Shown here piece after piece: positions 1 through 9,518 of a stretch of 64,000 bases of DNA. A program made the translations under genes and the position numbers. Positions within the stretch are counted from its first letter, which is position 1, and every line of letters starts with the position of its first letter. The notes beneath the pieces were generated by a model. That model saw only the letters and a list, made by a program, of their open reading frames with translations. It searched no databases and was not told the origin of the DNA. This DNA comes from Citreicella sp. C3M06 (GTDB lineage Bacteria > Pseudomonadota > Alphaproteobacteria > Rhodobacterales > Rhodobacteraceae): positions 1-64,000 of the forward strand of contig NZ_JAHKQA010000076.1 of NCBI RefSeq assembly GCF_018860705.1, read 5' to 3'.

Positions 1-1058
<1,058 letters not shown>

Positions 1059-1504
1059 GGAGATCCTCCCTCGATCTTTCAGCGCCAGCGCGGGGTCGCG
1101 ATCGGCGCCTTTCAGTTCTCAAACGCCGCGGTGCGGCATTTCCCATCCCAGGTTGGAGCATACGCCGTTTCGAAAAGAATGGAACAAGTATCCGAAAAAC
1201 AAGAATATCTTTGTAAATTATTTTCGTTAGCCTGCGTATGAGTGTAAATATCTTCGCTTGCGAGCAGGTTTTTTCCATGGATTCAAAGTGCTTGACCTGA
1301 CGTAGTGTAAAGGTGCGCCACACGGGCCAGGAAGGTACTAAAAACAGGTCTCACGTGCATCTTTGGAAAACGGCATACCGTTGCATGCAAAACTGGCCGC
1401 CTGTCGGTCATCCGAGTCGGTCGCAGGTTGCGCCGTGCGGTCATCTGGCGAGGCTCAGGCGATAAGGCCGTCACCAAGCCAGCGAACCCATGGCAGGGAT
1501 CGCC
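1059..1504. other. Intergenic region upstream of acs
   Basis: No gene that I can support. The part nearest acs (about 1170-1240) is clearly AT-rich compared with its surroundings and probably holds the leftward acs promoter, but I could not choose a single -35/-10 pair. The remainder shows no protein similarity in any frame that I recognise. Confidence 0.5.
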
Positions 1505-2450
1505 ATGAAGAAGTTGACGACGACGCTCTGAGCGTTGCAATCGCAATCGCAATCGCAATCGAAGCCACGGCCACGGAATGGAACGTCTCGGTCTGGGCAA
1601 GCCCTGCACCCTTACCAGAAGCTAGCAGATCTGATCGCCAAAAAAACTTATGGCGAGGTCATCATGAACATCTGGTACGGCGGACTGTGCAAGACCTCCG
1701 AGAACTTTGAGGGCATCACGATCTTTGCCGTCGAGATGGCCCAGATCTGCGCCGGTTCTCACCCCGACAAGACCCGCAGGCTGACCGCGCTAGAACTGCG
1801 GCTCATTGCGCCAACCCGCTCGGGGAAGAGATCGCCGTCGGCCAAGAGGTGTCTGACCCTCCGGCGGTCAGGTTAGAGCCGAAGCAATGGGGCGCGATGT
1901 TGCTGATGCCCACGCCGATGCCGCAATACGACCTTGTTGGTACCGACGCCGCGCGCCACGCTTGATAGCTTTGTCGGGATGCGCGTGCGCGGCATCGGCA
2001 ATGCCTTTGCAGCAGTGGGGGCCGAGCACGATGACCACCTGCGAGGTCTATCAGGCGATGCAAGCAGGGGGATCGGTGCCGCCGCCTTTGCCCGGCATGC
2101 GCCTCTGTCCTTTGGCACCATCAACGAGGCCGACTGGTAGACGGCGACCCTTAACCCCGGGGCGGTGAACTTCCCGGTGGTGGTGAACAAGGATGCCTGC
2201 GAGACGCTGTCCGATGACGAGCGCGCCGCGCTGAATCATGACCTGACGACCTACGGCGGCCTTGTCGACAAGTGGGGCAGCGTGCTGGCCGAGAAGACCG
2301 TCGAAAAGGTGATCATCTCCGACGAAGATCTGGCGCAGTTCCGCGAGGTGGACGGCATGGCGATCCAGAGCGGGTGCATCGAGTCGATGGCGGCGCAACA
2401 GACCGCCAAGCTGTCGATCATGATCTTCACCTTCATCGGGGGCGTGCCGA
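1505..2450 (+). pseudogene. dctP: Decayed TRAP transporter substrate-binding protein (dctP)
   Basis: Remnant of a periplasmic dicarboxylate-binding protein of a TRAP transporter. Fragments in different frames line up in the right order with DctP: a start MKKLTTTL followed at once by a stop, a signal-peptide core ending ATEWNVSVWASPA in another frame, then LHPYQKLADLIAKKT, KTSENFEGITIFAVEMAQICAG, a gap, PTPMPQYDLVGT, LDSFVGMRVRG, VYQAM, LSFGTINEADW followed by a TAG, and NPGAVNFPVVVNKDA into SDEDLAQFREVDGMAIQ. At least three frameshifts, in-frame stops and an internal loss make it non-functional. A matching dctM fragment lies just downstream, so a whole TRAP operon has decayed here. Confidence 0.8.
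1537..1560 (+). repeat. Four tandem GCAATC hexamers
   Basis: Four perfect head-to-tail copies of GCAATC. In the frame that matches DctP they encode alternating Ala-Ile in the hydrophobic core of the signal peptide, just before ATEWNVSVW. A hexamer expansion keeps the frame, so the frameshift in this gene must have another cause. Confidence 0.85.
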
Positions 2451-2489
2451 TCTATGTGCGCGGTGTGGTTCAGCATCCCCGTGGTCAGG

Positions 2490-2678
2490 ATGGCCGAATT
2501 CTGCCTGATCACCCCGCGGTTCGGGCTCAACTGATTTGTCGTGGCCGGGGTGCGCCCGGGCCTGTCAGTGCAGGATGTGTTCCGGGGCGCACCGCCGTTC
2601 TTCATCGCCGATGCGGTGACTGTCGGGCTAATGGCCGCCTGGCCGTGTATCGTGCTCTGGCTGTCAGCGCTGGCCTGA
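2490..2678 (+). pseudogene. dctM: 3' remnant of TRAP transporter large permease (dctM)
   Basis: The last 63 codons resemble the C-terminus of the TRAP large membrane subunit: MAEFCLITPRFGLN, stop, FVVAGVRPGLSVQDVFRGA, then PPFFIADAVTVGLMAAWPCI and a natural TGA. The in-frame TGA falls where relatives have Leu (LNLFVVAG), and the remaining 350 or so residues of DctM, and all of DctQ, are missing. The fragment directly follows the dctP remnant, consistent with one large deletion plus point decay. Confidence 0.75.
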
Positions 2679-2696
2679 CGCGGCAGGCAGGAAAAC

Positions 2697-2724
2697 GGCG
2701 CCGCCCGAAGGACAGGGCGGCGCC
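2697..2724 (+). terminator. GC-rich hairpin after the dctM remnant
   Basis: Perfect 10-bp inverted repeat GGCGCCGCCC / GGGCGGCGCC with an 8-base loop. There is only a weak T-rich tail. It is probably the surviving terminator of the decayed TRAP operon. Confidence 0.7.
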
Positions 2725-2847
2725 ATCATTTCACGGACCGGAAGGGAAAGAGGCGGCCCGTCTATTTCCAGCTTCGGTGTCATTCCCCTTCAAGTACAAT
2801 CTTAATTTCTAAGACCGTCGCGCCTGCGGCCTGTCATGCCGGGCCCG

Positions 2848-2873
2848 GGAACCTTTCCGGCAAACGCCGCGTT
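2848..2873 (+). promoter_or_regulatory. Candidate EcfG-type general stress promoter
   Basis: GGAACC, a 16-base spacer, then CGTT followed by ATAAAA. This is exactly the GGAAC-N16/17-CGTT pattern known for the alphaproteobacterial general-stress ECF sigma factor EcfG. It faces the two small stress-type membrane protein genes that start about 150 and 370 bases downstream. The match is seen directly; use by EcfG is inferred. Confidence 0.55.
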
Positions 2874-3020
2874 ATAAAATCAGAACGACTGGGGACGGAG
2901 CCCCGGTCGCGCACAGATCGCAACACAGGATTGACCCGGGGCAAGGCGCCCCGGCGGGGCTGACCAGCCTCCGGATGCCTCGTGCCTTGCGACATTGCGG
3001 ACCGTCAAAGGAGACATGTC

Positions 3021-3209
3021 ATGGAATTTGCAGGCATCGGAGGATTCATCGTCCTCGTACTGGATATCTGGGCCATCGTTTCGATCCTCGGCTCCTCCGC
3101 AAGCACCGGCTCCAAGGTGCTGTGGACGCTGCTGGTGATCGTGCTGCCGGTCCTTGGTTTCATCATCTGGCTGATCGCCGGGCCGCGCTCGTCGCGCAAC
3201 ATCGCCTGA
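3021..3209 (+). CDS. Small membrane protein, PLDc_N type
   Basis: A 62-residue protein beginning MEFAGIGGFIVLVLDIWAIV. It has two hydrophobic segments (about residues 5-20 and 30-50), a short polar turn SSASTGSK between them, and a basic tail GPRSSRNIA. This is the layout of the phospholipase-D-nuclease N-terminal (PLDc_N) membrane domain found alone in many small bacterial proteins; no catalytic domain is present. The chosen ATG has an AAAGGAGA site upstream; a longer reading from 2982 lacks one. It probably shares a transcript with the DUF1328 gene 33 bases downstream, behind the EcfG-like promoter. Function unknown; envelope stress is a guess from context. Confidence 0.85.
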   Translation: MEFAGIGGFIVLVLDIWAIVSILGSSASTGSKVLWTLLVIVLPVLGFIIWLIAGPRSSRNIA

Positions 3210-3242
3210 TCGCCACCCCCTGACAGAGCGGAGAAAACGCAT

Positions 3243-3407
3243 ATGCTTTACTGGGCAATCCTGTTTTTCATCGTCGCCATCGTGGCGGCCGTCTTTGGCT
3301 TTGGCGGCATCGCCTCGGCGTCCGCTGGCATCGCGCAGGTGCTGTTCTTCATCTTCGTGGTGCTGTTCGTCGTCATGCTGGTGATGCGGCTTGTGCGCAA
3401 AACCTGA
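3243..3407 (+). CDS. DUF1328 (YtjA-like) small membrane protein
   Basis: A 54-residue protein, [20 protein letters not shown] then [16 protein letters not shown] and a second hydrophobic span ending VMRLVRKT. The two transmembrane helices joined by the GGIA(S/G)xSAGIAQ turn are the hallmark of DUF1328. Members are typically 50-60 residues, so this is complete. It follows the PLDc_N gene closely with a GGAGAAAA ribosome site and is closed by a clear terminator. Biochemical function is not known. Confidence 0.9.
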   Translation: MLYWAILFFIVAIVAAVFGFGGIASASAGIAQVLFFIFVVLFVVMLVMRLVRKT

Positions 3408-3423
3408 TACACCTCGGCGTACG

Positions 3424-3455
3424 AAAAGGCCGCTCTGGCGACAGAGCGGCCTTTT
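3424..3455. terminator. Bidirectional Rho-independent terminator
   Basis: AAAGGCCGCTCTG, a GCGA loop, CAGAGCGGCCTTTTT: a 13-bp stem with A- and T-runs on the two sides. It lies between the rightward DUF1328 gene and the leftward YcjF gene and can serve both. Confidence 0.9.
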
Positions 3456-4469
3456 TCATGCCTCTCTGCGCACCAACCCGGCCAGCGCCGTGCGCACGAT
3501 GCTGCGGGCGGTGGGGCGTTTGCTCGCCTTGAAGGGCAGCGGGCGGCAGACCTCGATGGCGGCAACGCCGACGCGGGCGGTCAGCGCGCCGTTCACCAGC
3601 CCCTCGCCAAAGCGGCGCGACAGCTTGCCCAGCAGCCCGCCGCCAAGGATCGGCTCCAGCATGTCATCGCCCACCGCCACCGCGCCAGTGGCGACAAGAT
3701 GCGACATCACCGCACGCACCAGCCGCCAGCTGCCCAGCGTGCCAGATCGCCCGCCGTAAATCTCGGCAATGCGGCGGATCATCCGGATGTTGGCCCCCAG
3801 CGCCGCCGCCACATCCGCCAGCGCCAGCGGGATGAAGGCGGTGACGGTCGCGACCTGCCGCGCCGCAGCCTCGACCTCGCGCCGCGCGGCGATATCGAGC
3901 GGGCCGAGCAATTCGGTTTCCGCCAGACGCAGCACGCCTTGCGCATCGAAAATCTCGGGGGCGCGGTCTTTGAGCCGCTCGCGGCCCCAGCGGGTGTCGT
4001 CGCGCCCGGCGTAAAGCGCCGTCAGCTTTGCCACCACCGCATGCGCGCCCTTGAGATCGTCATCGGCGAGCGCAAGGTCGGCGGCGCGGTGCAGCGCATC
4101 GACCGCGCCAAGCCGTGCGAGGGCGGCGATTTCCTTGACCACGATGGCAAGCACCACCGCCAGAAAGGCGATCAGCAGCGCGCTGACCGCATAGCCCAGC
4201 AACGGCACGCTGGCGATGAGGTTCATCGCGAATTGCCACGCCGCGATTGACGCCAGCGTCGTCAGCAGCGCCGCGAACAGCCCCCAGAACCAGCGTGCAA
4301 GGCGCGACGGGCGGCGGGCGGCCAGCGCTGCAGCGGTGGCCATGGCGCGCCCTTCGGGCAGGGTGGGGGCGCTGTCGGGTTCGGGCACCGGCGGGGCGTC
4401 GGACGGCGAGGCGGGGGCGTCGCCCTCGAGGTCGATCAGCACCGGGCCGGTGTTACGCTCGTCACTCAT
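3456..4469 (-). CDS. YcjF-like inner-membrane protein (TIGR01620/DUF697)
   Basis: A 337-residue protein. An acidic, proline-rich N-terminus (about residues 1-50) precedes two adjacent transmembrane helices (about 62-112: FWGLFAALLTTLASIAAW and LLGYAVSALLIAFLAVVL). A long soluble part follows, and a C-terminal DUF697 segment with more hydrophobic stretches (VTAFIPLALADVAAALGANIRM). Length and layout match E. coli YcjF. It is the last gene of a tight leftward set, ycjX-like, GNAT, ycjF-like, each overlapping the next by four bases. YcjX and YcjF are normally paired and belong to a stress-induced set in enterobacteria; the molecular role is unknown. Confidence 0.85.
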   Translation of the reverse strand: MSDERNTGPVLIDLEGDAPASPSDAPPVPEPDSAPTLPEGRAMATAAALAARRPSRLARWFWGLFAALLTTLASIAAWQFAMNLIASVPLLGYAVSALLIAFLAVVLAIVVKEIAALARLGAVDALHRAADLALADDDLKGAHAVVAKLTALYAGRDDTRWGRERLKDRAPEIFDAQGVLRLAETELLGPLDIAARREVEAAARQVATVTAFIPLALADVAAALGANIRMIRRIAEIYGGRSGTLGSWRLVRAVMSHLVATGAVAVGDDMLEPILGGGLLGKLSRRFGEGLVNGALTARVGVAAIEVCRPLPFKASKRPTARSIVRTALAGLVRREA

Positions 4470-4921
4470 GCCTTGCGCTCCTGTCGCTGCGGGGTGGTGC
4501 TTTGCCAGCGGTACTGCACGTCGGGCAGACCTTCGGCGTTGTTGATACCAGTGCCGCGCCCGACAACGGTAAAGCCGGCCGCCTCATAGAAGCGGCGGGC
4601 GGGGGCGTTGGCCTCGAAGGTCCACAGATCGAGCTGGTCTTCGGCCTGCTGCGCCGCATCCAAAAGCGCGCGCCCGATGCCAGCGCGTTGCGCCGCAGCG
4701 CTGACGAACAGCGCGTGGATATAGCGGCCCTCGCGCGCGATGAAGCCGACAGGCGCGCCCTGTTCGGCCACCGTCACCCAGCCGCGCGCGATCATCTCGC
4801 CGACATGGGCAATGTCTTCGGCGCCGCTGTGCAGCATCGGCTTCCAGTGCGGCGCGGCCTCGGTCATCATCGCGCCAAGGCGTCCGGCATCAAGGCTGCG
4901 GGCAGGGCGCAACAACCTCAC
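4466..4921 (-). CDS. GNAT-family N-acetyltransferase
   Basis: A 151-residue protein with the GNAT fold: beta strands around GWVTVAEQGAPVGFIARE and YIHALFVSAAAQRAGIGRAL, which contains the acetyl-CoA pyrophosphate loop of the Q/RxxGxG/A type, then LDLWTFEANAPARRFYEAAGF near the C-terminus. I place the start at a GTG whose last bases form the TGA of the upstream ycjX-like gene (GTGA overlap); the open frame extends further upstream but lies inside that gene. Its end overlaps the ycjF-like start by ATGA. Substrate unknown. Its position inside a ycjX-ycjF pair is unusual. Confidence 0.85.
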   Translation of the reverse strand: MRLLRPARSLDAGRLGAMMTEAAPHWKPMLHSGAEDIAHVGEMIARGWVTVAEQGAPVGFIAREGRYIHALFVSAAAQRAGIGRALLDAAQQAEDQLDLWTFEANAPARRFYEAAGFTVVGRGTGINNAEGLPDVQYRWQSTTPQRQERKA

Positions 4922-6354
4922 AGCCGGTCCCCCAGCAGGAATTGCGCCGCCCGATCGAGCCGGATGTGCGGCGGCCCTTCGCCGGGTTTCAGCGTCAGCG
5001 GCGCGGGGGCGAATTTCATGATCGCGTAATCGCCATCGAGCCATGCCGGCGCGCCGTCGCGGGCGGGGCCAAGCAGGCGGGTAGGGTCTTCGGGCAACAT
5101 GCCGGGATGGAACGCCGCCGCGCGCCCGCGCGTGCCGTCCTCGTTCATCAGGGTGCCGCGCACGCAGTCCAGATCGCGGCCCTGATGCGGCAGGGTCTGT
5201 TCCACCGTGGCGCGCAGCGCGGCGATCGACATGGCGCCGGTCTGCGCTCCGGCAAAGCGGGCGCGGTCGCGCGCCTCGCGGGTCAGCGCCTCCATGATGG
5301 CGGTCAGCCGGGGGTGCTGGGTATGGTGCAGGTGGTCGGCCTTGGTCGCGGCGAACAGGATCTTTTCCACCCGCTTGCCCAGCAGCAGCTGGCGCAGGAA
5401 CGCATTGCCGCCGGGGCGGAAGGCCGACAGGATTTCGGCCATGGTGCGGCGCAGATCCTCGACCGCGGCGGGCCCGGCATGGATCGCGCCAAGCGCATCG
5501 ACCAGCACCACCTGCCGGTCGATGCGGCTGAAATGGTCACGAAAGAACGGGCCGACGATCTGGCGCTTATACGCCTCGTAGCGGCGCTGCATCTCGCGCC
5601 AGAGCGACTGGCGCGGCGCGTCGCCCAGCGGCGGCAGCGGGGCAAAGGTCAGCGCGGGGCTGCCTTCTTTTTCGCCGGGCAGCAGGAAGCGCCCCGGCGT
5701 GCAGTCTGAAAACCCCGCATCGCGCGCCGCGTGCAGCGCTTGGGTAAAGCTGGCCGCCAGCGCCTTGGCGCCCGGTTCGGCAAAACGCTCGCTGGCGTTC
5801 GTGGCGCGCGCCATATCGAGGTATTGCGCCCCGCCGGGCCGCTGCGCGAGGCGGCCAAGGCTTTCCAGCGACCAGTCCTCATAGCTTTTGCCCATCAGGC
5901 CCAGATCCAGCAGCCATTCTCCGGGGTAGTCCACGATGTCGATATGCACCTTGCGATCGCCGCCGATCCCGGCCAGCAGCCCCTTGGGGCGCAGCTTCAG
6001 CGACAGGCGCAGCTGCGATACAGCGCGGGTGTTATCAGGCCAGCGCGGGGTGGCGGCGCTCAGCATCCCGAGGTTCGCCTCGTAATCGAAGCGCGGCATG
6101 GTGTCGTCGGGCTGGGGTTGCAGGTAGGCGGCAAGGATGCGGCCCTCGGCCTCGGCCACCAGTTGCGGCATCCGGGCGCGGTCCAGCAGGTTGGCCACCA
6201 GCGAGGTGATGAATACCGTCTTTCCGGCGCGGCTGAGCCCGGTGACACCAAGCCGGATCACCGGGTCGACAAAGGGCGTGGCGACGGTATCGGCCACCCC
6301 CTGCGCGCTGCGGGTGATGCTGTCTGCGATCTGTCCGATGGGTCCGAAAACCAA
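4918..6354 (-). CDS. YcjX-like P-loop NTPase (DUF463)
   Basis: A 478-residue cytoplasmic NTPase. Near the N-terminus IRLGVTGLSRAGKTVFITSL holds the Walker A GLSRAGKT (about residues 30-37). VHIDIVDYPGEWLLDLGL carries the DYPGEWLLDL signature of the family, and VEKILFAATKADHLHH looks like the GTPase-type TKAD base-specificity motif. I start at a TTG because AGGAGG sits six bases upstream and family similarity begins right there (VFGPIGQIADSITRSAQG). The open frame continues about 120 codons further but that part is a shadow of the PiT gene. Usually 460-490 residues, so complete. Partner of the YcjF-like membrane protein downstream. Confidence 0.88.
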   Translation of the reverse strand: MVFGPIGQIADSITRSAQGVADTVATPFVDPVIRLGVTGLSRAGKTVFITSLVANLLDRARMPQLVAEAEGRILAAYLQPQPDDTMPRFDYEANLGMLSAATPRWPDNTRAVSQLRLSLKLRPKGLLAGIGGDRKVHIDIVDYPGEWLLDLGLMGKSYEDWSLESLGRLAQRPGGAQYLDMARATNASERFAEPGAKALAASFTQALHAARDAGFSDCTPGRFLLPGEKEGSPALTFAPLPPLGDAPRQSLWREMQRRYEAYKRQIVGPFFRDHFSRIDRQVVLVDALGAIHAGPAAVEDLRRTMAEILSAFRPGGNAFLRQLLLGKRVEKILFAATKADHLHHTQHPRLTAIMEALTREARDRARFAGAQTGAMSIAALRATVEQTLPHQGRDLDCVRGTLMNEDGTRGRAAAFHPGMLPEDPTRLLGPARDGAPAWLDGDYAIMKFAPAPLTLKPGEGPPHIRLDRAAQFLLGDRL

Positions 6355-6413
6355 GGGCTGCCTCCTGCGGTTGCCTTTGTAGATAGAGGCCCTTCGCCAA
6401 GGTTGCCAGAGGC

Positions 6414-7883
6414 TCAGACCATGAAGCCCAGTCGCGACAGCGCCCAGAACAGCGCCGCCGACACGGCGCCGGCGGCGGGCACGGTGATCACCCATGCCGC
6501 GATAATGGTCAGGAAATGCGAGCGGCGCACAAGGCGGCGGCGGGCGCGTTCCTGCCTTGGCATCGGCAGAGACGGGCTGCGCGGCCGGCGCGAGGCGGAA
6601 AATTCGCGGTAAAACCCGACGCCAAAGATGCCGCCGATGGCGATATGGGTCGAGCTGACAGGCAGCCCCAGCGCGGCGGCGGCGATCACCGTCACGGCGG
6701 CAGACAACGCCACGCAATAGGCGCGGATCGGGTTAAGCTTGGTGATCCGGTTGCCGACCAGCCCGATCAGCCGTGGCCCGAACAGCACCAGCCCGACCGA
6801 AATCCCCAAGGCGCCGATCAGCATCACCCAGTCGGGGATGGCAAAGCGCCCCAGCGCACTGGCCCCGTGCTGAACCTGCACCACGGCGGCCAGCGGCCCG
6901 ACGGCGTTGGCCACATCATTGGCCCCATGCGCAAAGGACAGCAGCGCGCCCGAGATCACCAGCGGCAACCGGAACAGCCGCTTGACCGAGCGGTTGCGGT
7001 TTTCCAGCCCCTTGGCCTCGCGCCGCACCAGCGGCACCGAGATCGCCCAGACCGCAAGCCCGATGCCAGCCCCGATGGCAAGCGCCAGTTCCAGCGGCAC
7101 CCAGATCACCCGGCTGAGCCCTTTGAGCGCCAGATAGGCGGCAAACGCCGCCGCCATGACCCCGATCAGCACCGGCACCCAGACCTTGGCTGCGGCGATC
7201 TTGTCCTCGACGTAAACGATGCGCGCCTCGACAAAGGCGAGAATCGCGGCAGCAAAGGCACCGCCCATCAGCGGCGAAACCACCCAGCTGAGCGCGATCG
7301 CCGCCATGGTCGGCCAGTCCATCGCGCCGGGGCCTCCGGCCACCAGCCCGGCGCCGACGACGCCGCCGATCAACGCATGGGTGGTGGACACTGGCGCCCC
7401 GGCGAAGGTGGCGACGTTCACCCAGATCGCCGACGCCAGCAAGGCCGCCAGCATGGCGCGCACAAAGGCCGCGGGGTCAGCAAAGCCGGCGGGATCGAAG
7501 ATCCCGGTCGACACGGTGGTGACGACCTCGCCGCCCGCCAGCAACGCCCCCGCGCTTTCGCAGATGGCGGCGATGGCGATGGCGCCGCCCATGCTGAGCG
7601 CGCGCGCGCCCACCGCCGGGCCCATGTTGTTGGCGACATCATTGGCGCCGATGCTCAACGCCATGAAGGCGGCAAATCCCGCCGCCAGCGCCAGTGCCAG
7701 AGATTGCGCGCCAAGGCCGGTCACCAGCACCGCCGCCAGCGCCGCGACGGCAATGAACACCATGCCGACGCCAAAGCCTACCAGCGGGCGCGCGGCGTAA
7801 AGGCTCGCCGCCTCGAGCCGCGACATCCGGTCGAGGTCGCGATCGAGGCTGCTCCAGCCGGTGGGGGGAAGATCGTGCGACAC
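6414..7883 (-). CDS. Inorganic phosphate transporter, PiT family
   Basis: A 489-residue inner-membrane permease taking up phosphate, in this family normally with a cation. It shows the two inverted PHO4 signatures, GANDVANNMGPAVGA in the N-terminal half and GANDVANAVGPLAAV in the C-terminal half, plus the paired AGAPVSTTHALIGG and GLPVSSTHIAIGG motifs. About ten hydrophobic spans are separated by a central basic cytoplasmic loop. I start at a GTG (VSHDLPPTGW) because the frame upstream runs into the Nudix gene. A 22-base gap from the Nudix stop suggests one transcript. The C-terminal loop RRPRSPSLPMPRQERARRR is strongly basic. Confidence 0.88.
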   Translation of the reverse strand: MSHDLPPTGWSSLDRDLDRMSRLEAASLYAARPLVGFGVGMVFIAVAALAAVLVTGLGAQSLALALAAGFAAFMALSIGANDVANNMGPAVGARALSMGGAIAIAAICESAGALLAGGEVVTTVSTGIFDPAGFADPAAFVRAMLAALLASAIWVNVATFAGAPVSTTHALIGGVVGAGLVAGGPGAMDWPTMAAIALSWVVSPLMGGAFAAAILAFVEARIVYVEDKIAAAKVWVPVLIGVMAAAFAAYLALKGLSRVIWVPLELALAIGAGIGLAVWAISVPLVRREAKGLENRNRSVKRLFRLPLVISGALLSFAHGANDVANAVGPLAAVVQVQHGASALGRFAIPDWVMLIGALGISVGLVLFGPRLIGLVGNRITKLNPIRAYCVALSAAVTVIAAAALGLPVSSTHIAIGGIFGVGFYREFSASRRPRSPSLPMPRQERARRRLVRRSHFLTIIAAWVITVPAAGAVSAALFWALSRLGFMV

Positions 7884-7905
7884 TAGGCTGCGGGTCCGAG
7901 CCGGG

Positions 7906-8388
7906 TCAGGCCGCGCCCGGCGCAGCGCAGGGCAGCGCGGGCAGGGAGCGCAGCAACTGCGCCAGATCCGGCTCGGCGACCAGTTGCGCCGCCGCTGCGG
8001 GGGCCATCCAACGGCGCTCGCGCTGATGCGCTTCGGGGAAGTCATCAGCAAGCCGCGCCACCTCGATGGCGAAGACATCGACATCCGTCGGCATCGGCAG
8101 ACCGCCATCGGCGATTTTGTCATAGCGATAGCGCCCGATCAGCCGGGGCGGGCGCGGCGCGGCGATGACGCCAGCCTCTTCCCAGGCTTCCTGCGCGGCG
8201 GCGCCACCGGATCTGCGCCCGGCCATCGGCCAGCCCTTGGGCAGGATCCAGCGCCGCGTCTCGCGCGAGGTGATCATCAGCACTTCAAGGCCAGTCGGCG
8301 CAGCCCGATAGCACAGCGCCGCAACCTGAAGGTTCGCGGGCCGTTTTAGCATCGGTTGGATGTAGCTGCGCCAGACGCTGGAAAGCAT
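7906..8388 (-). CDS. Nudix hydrolase
   Basis: A 160-residue pyrophosphohydrolase-like protein. RRWILPKGWPMAGRRSGGAA is followed by AQEAWEEAGV, giving the core EAWEEAG of the Nudix box with metal-binding Glu residues; the box is of the divergent PKGWPM type seen in alphaproteobacterial diphosphoinositol/nucleotide hydrolases. The N-terminus MLSSVWRSYIQPMLKRP is basic and the end is Ala-rich. Substrate cannot be told from sequence. It lies directly upstream of, and probably with, the PiT phosphate transporter. Confidence 0.85.
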   Translation of the reverse strand: MLSSVWRSYIQPMLKRPANLQVAALCYRAAPTGLEVLMITSRETRRWILPKGWPMAGRRSGGAAAQEAWEEAGVIAAPRPPRLIGRYRYDKIADGGLPMPTDVDVFAIEVARLADDFPEAHQRERRWMAPAAAAQLVAEPDLAQLLRSLPALPCAAPGAA

Positions 8389-8516
8389 GGGTGGGGGTCT
8401 TTGCCTGTTAAACGGGGTTGGATCGACGTTCCCTAGAGAAACTGCGCCGATATCTCAAGCGGGCTGGACCAAAAGCAGCATTGTCGTTGCCCGAAAGCCA
8501 TTGTACTGAGCCGCTC

Positions 8517-9284
8517 ATGCCCCGCTATGCCCTTTTGATCGAATACCATGGCGCGCCCTTTGCCGGATGGCAAAGGCAGGCCGATCAACCCTCGGTGCAG
8601 GGGGCGATCGAGGCGGCGCTGGCCCGGCTCGAACCCGGCCCGCACACCATCGCTGCCGCCGGGCGCACCGATGCCGGCGTGCATGGGCGCGGGCAGGTGG
8701 CCCATTGCGATCTGCAAAAGGACTGGGCCCCGTTCCGCCTGTCCGAGGCGCTCAACCACCATCTGCGCCCGGCTCCGGTGGCGATCCGCGCATGCGCGCA
8801 GGTCGGGCAAGACTGGCACGCCCGCTTCTCGGCGATCGAGCGGCGCTATCTCTACCGCGTGCTGGTGCGCCGTGCCCCCGCGACGCTGGAGGCCGGCCAG
8901 GTCTGGCAGGTGAAGAATGCGCTGGACGCCGATGCCATGCAGCAGGCGGCCAACCACCTGATCGGCCTGCATGATTTCACCACCTTCCGCTCGACCATGT
9001 GTCAGGCCAAATCGCCGGTCAAAACGATGGACGAGATCCGCGTCGAACAGCTGGAGTCGCCTGCTGGCACAGAGCTGCGCTTTCATCTGCGCGCCCGCAG
9101 CTTTCTGCACAATCAGGTCCGCTCGATCGTCGGCACGCTGGAACGGGTCGGCACCGGAGCATGGACGCCGATGGACCTGAAGCGCGCGCTCGACGCTTGC
9201 GATCGTGCGGCCTGCGGGCCGGTCTGCCCGCCGGACGGGCTGTACCTGATGGGCGTGGGCTATCCGGATGACCCGTTCGCATAA
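8517..9284 (+). CDS. truA: tRNA pseudouridine(38-40) synthase
   Basis: A 255-residue enzyme that isomerises uridines 38-40 in the anticodon arm of tRNAs. It begins [21 protein letters not shown]. The catalytic aspartate is Asp52 in [17 protein letters not shown], and the conserved [18 protein letters not shown] lies in the C-terminal half. Length matches the family. An ORF reading starts earlier (8418), but homology begins at MPRY, so I use the ATG at 8517. Divergent from the Nudix gene. Confidence 0.95.
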   Translation: MPRYALLIEYHGAPFAGWQRQADQPSVQGAIEAALARLEPGPHTIAAAGRTDAGVHGRGQVAHCDLQKDWAPFRLSEALNHHLRPAPVAIRACAQVGQDWHARFSAIERRYLYRVLVRRAPATLEAGQVWQVKNALDADAMQQAANHLIGLHDFTTFRSTMCQAKSPVKTMDEIRVEQLESPAGTELRFHLRARSFLHNQVRSIVGTLERVGTGAWTPMDLKRALDACDRAACGPVCPPDGLYLMGVGYPDDPFA

Positions 9285-9344
9285 CGCGCGCCCACCCGTT
9301 CGGCCTTCGCAAACGCAGCCCTCTTGCACGCGCCCCGCGAACCT

Positions 9345-9364
9345 GTCATGTGATCGCACATGAC
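9345..9364. promoter_or_regulatory. Perfect 20-bp palindrome upstream of argD
   Basis: GTCATGTGATCGCACATGAC: 8-bp perfect arms around ATCG. It has no U-tract and is only moderately GC-rich, so it looks like an operator for a dimeric regulator rather than a terminator. It lies in the 234-base gap between truA and argD. The binding protein is unknown. Confidence 0.5.
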
Positions 9365-9518
9365 GCACGCGATCCGCATCCGACGAGCCTGACGCTCTTC
9401 CTCGCATCCCCGACAGGGGAGGCTACGCTTCGCACGTCTGTTACCTCCGCATCAACTTGACTTGGCCCCCGGCGCTTGGCACCAATCGGGCCTGATCCTT
9501 ACCTATGGGAGATCACGC

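Noticed and set aside
1283-1306. MerR-type promoter look-alike (TTGACC with ACCT...AGGT)
   Set aside because: Only 4-bp arms match, no -10 follows and no metal-related gene starts nearby.
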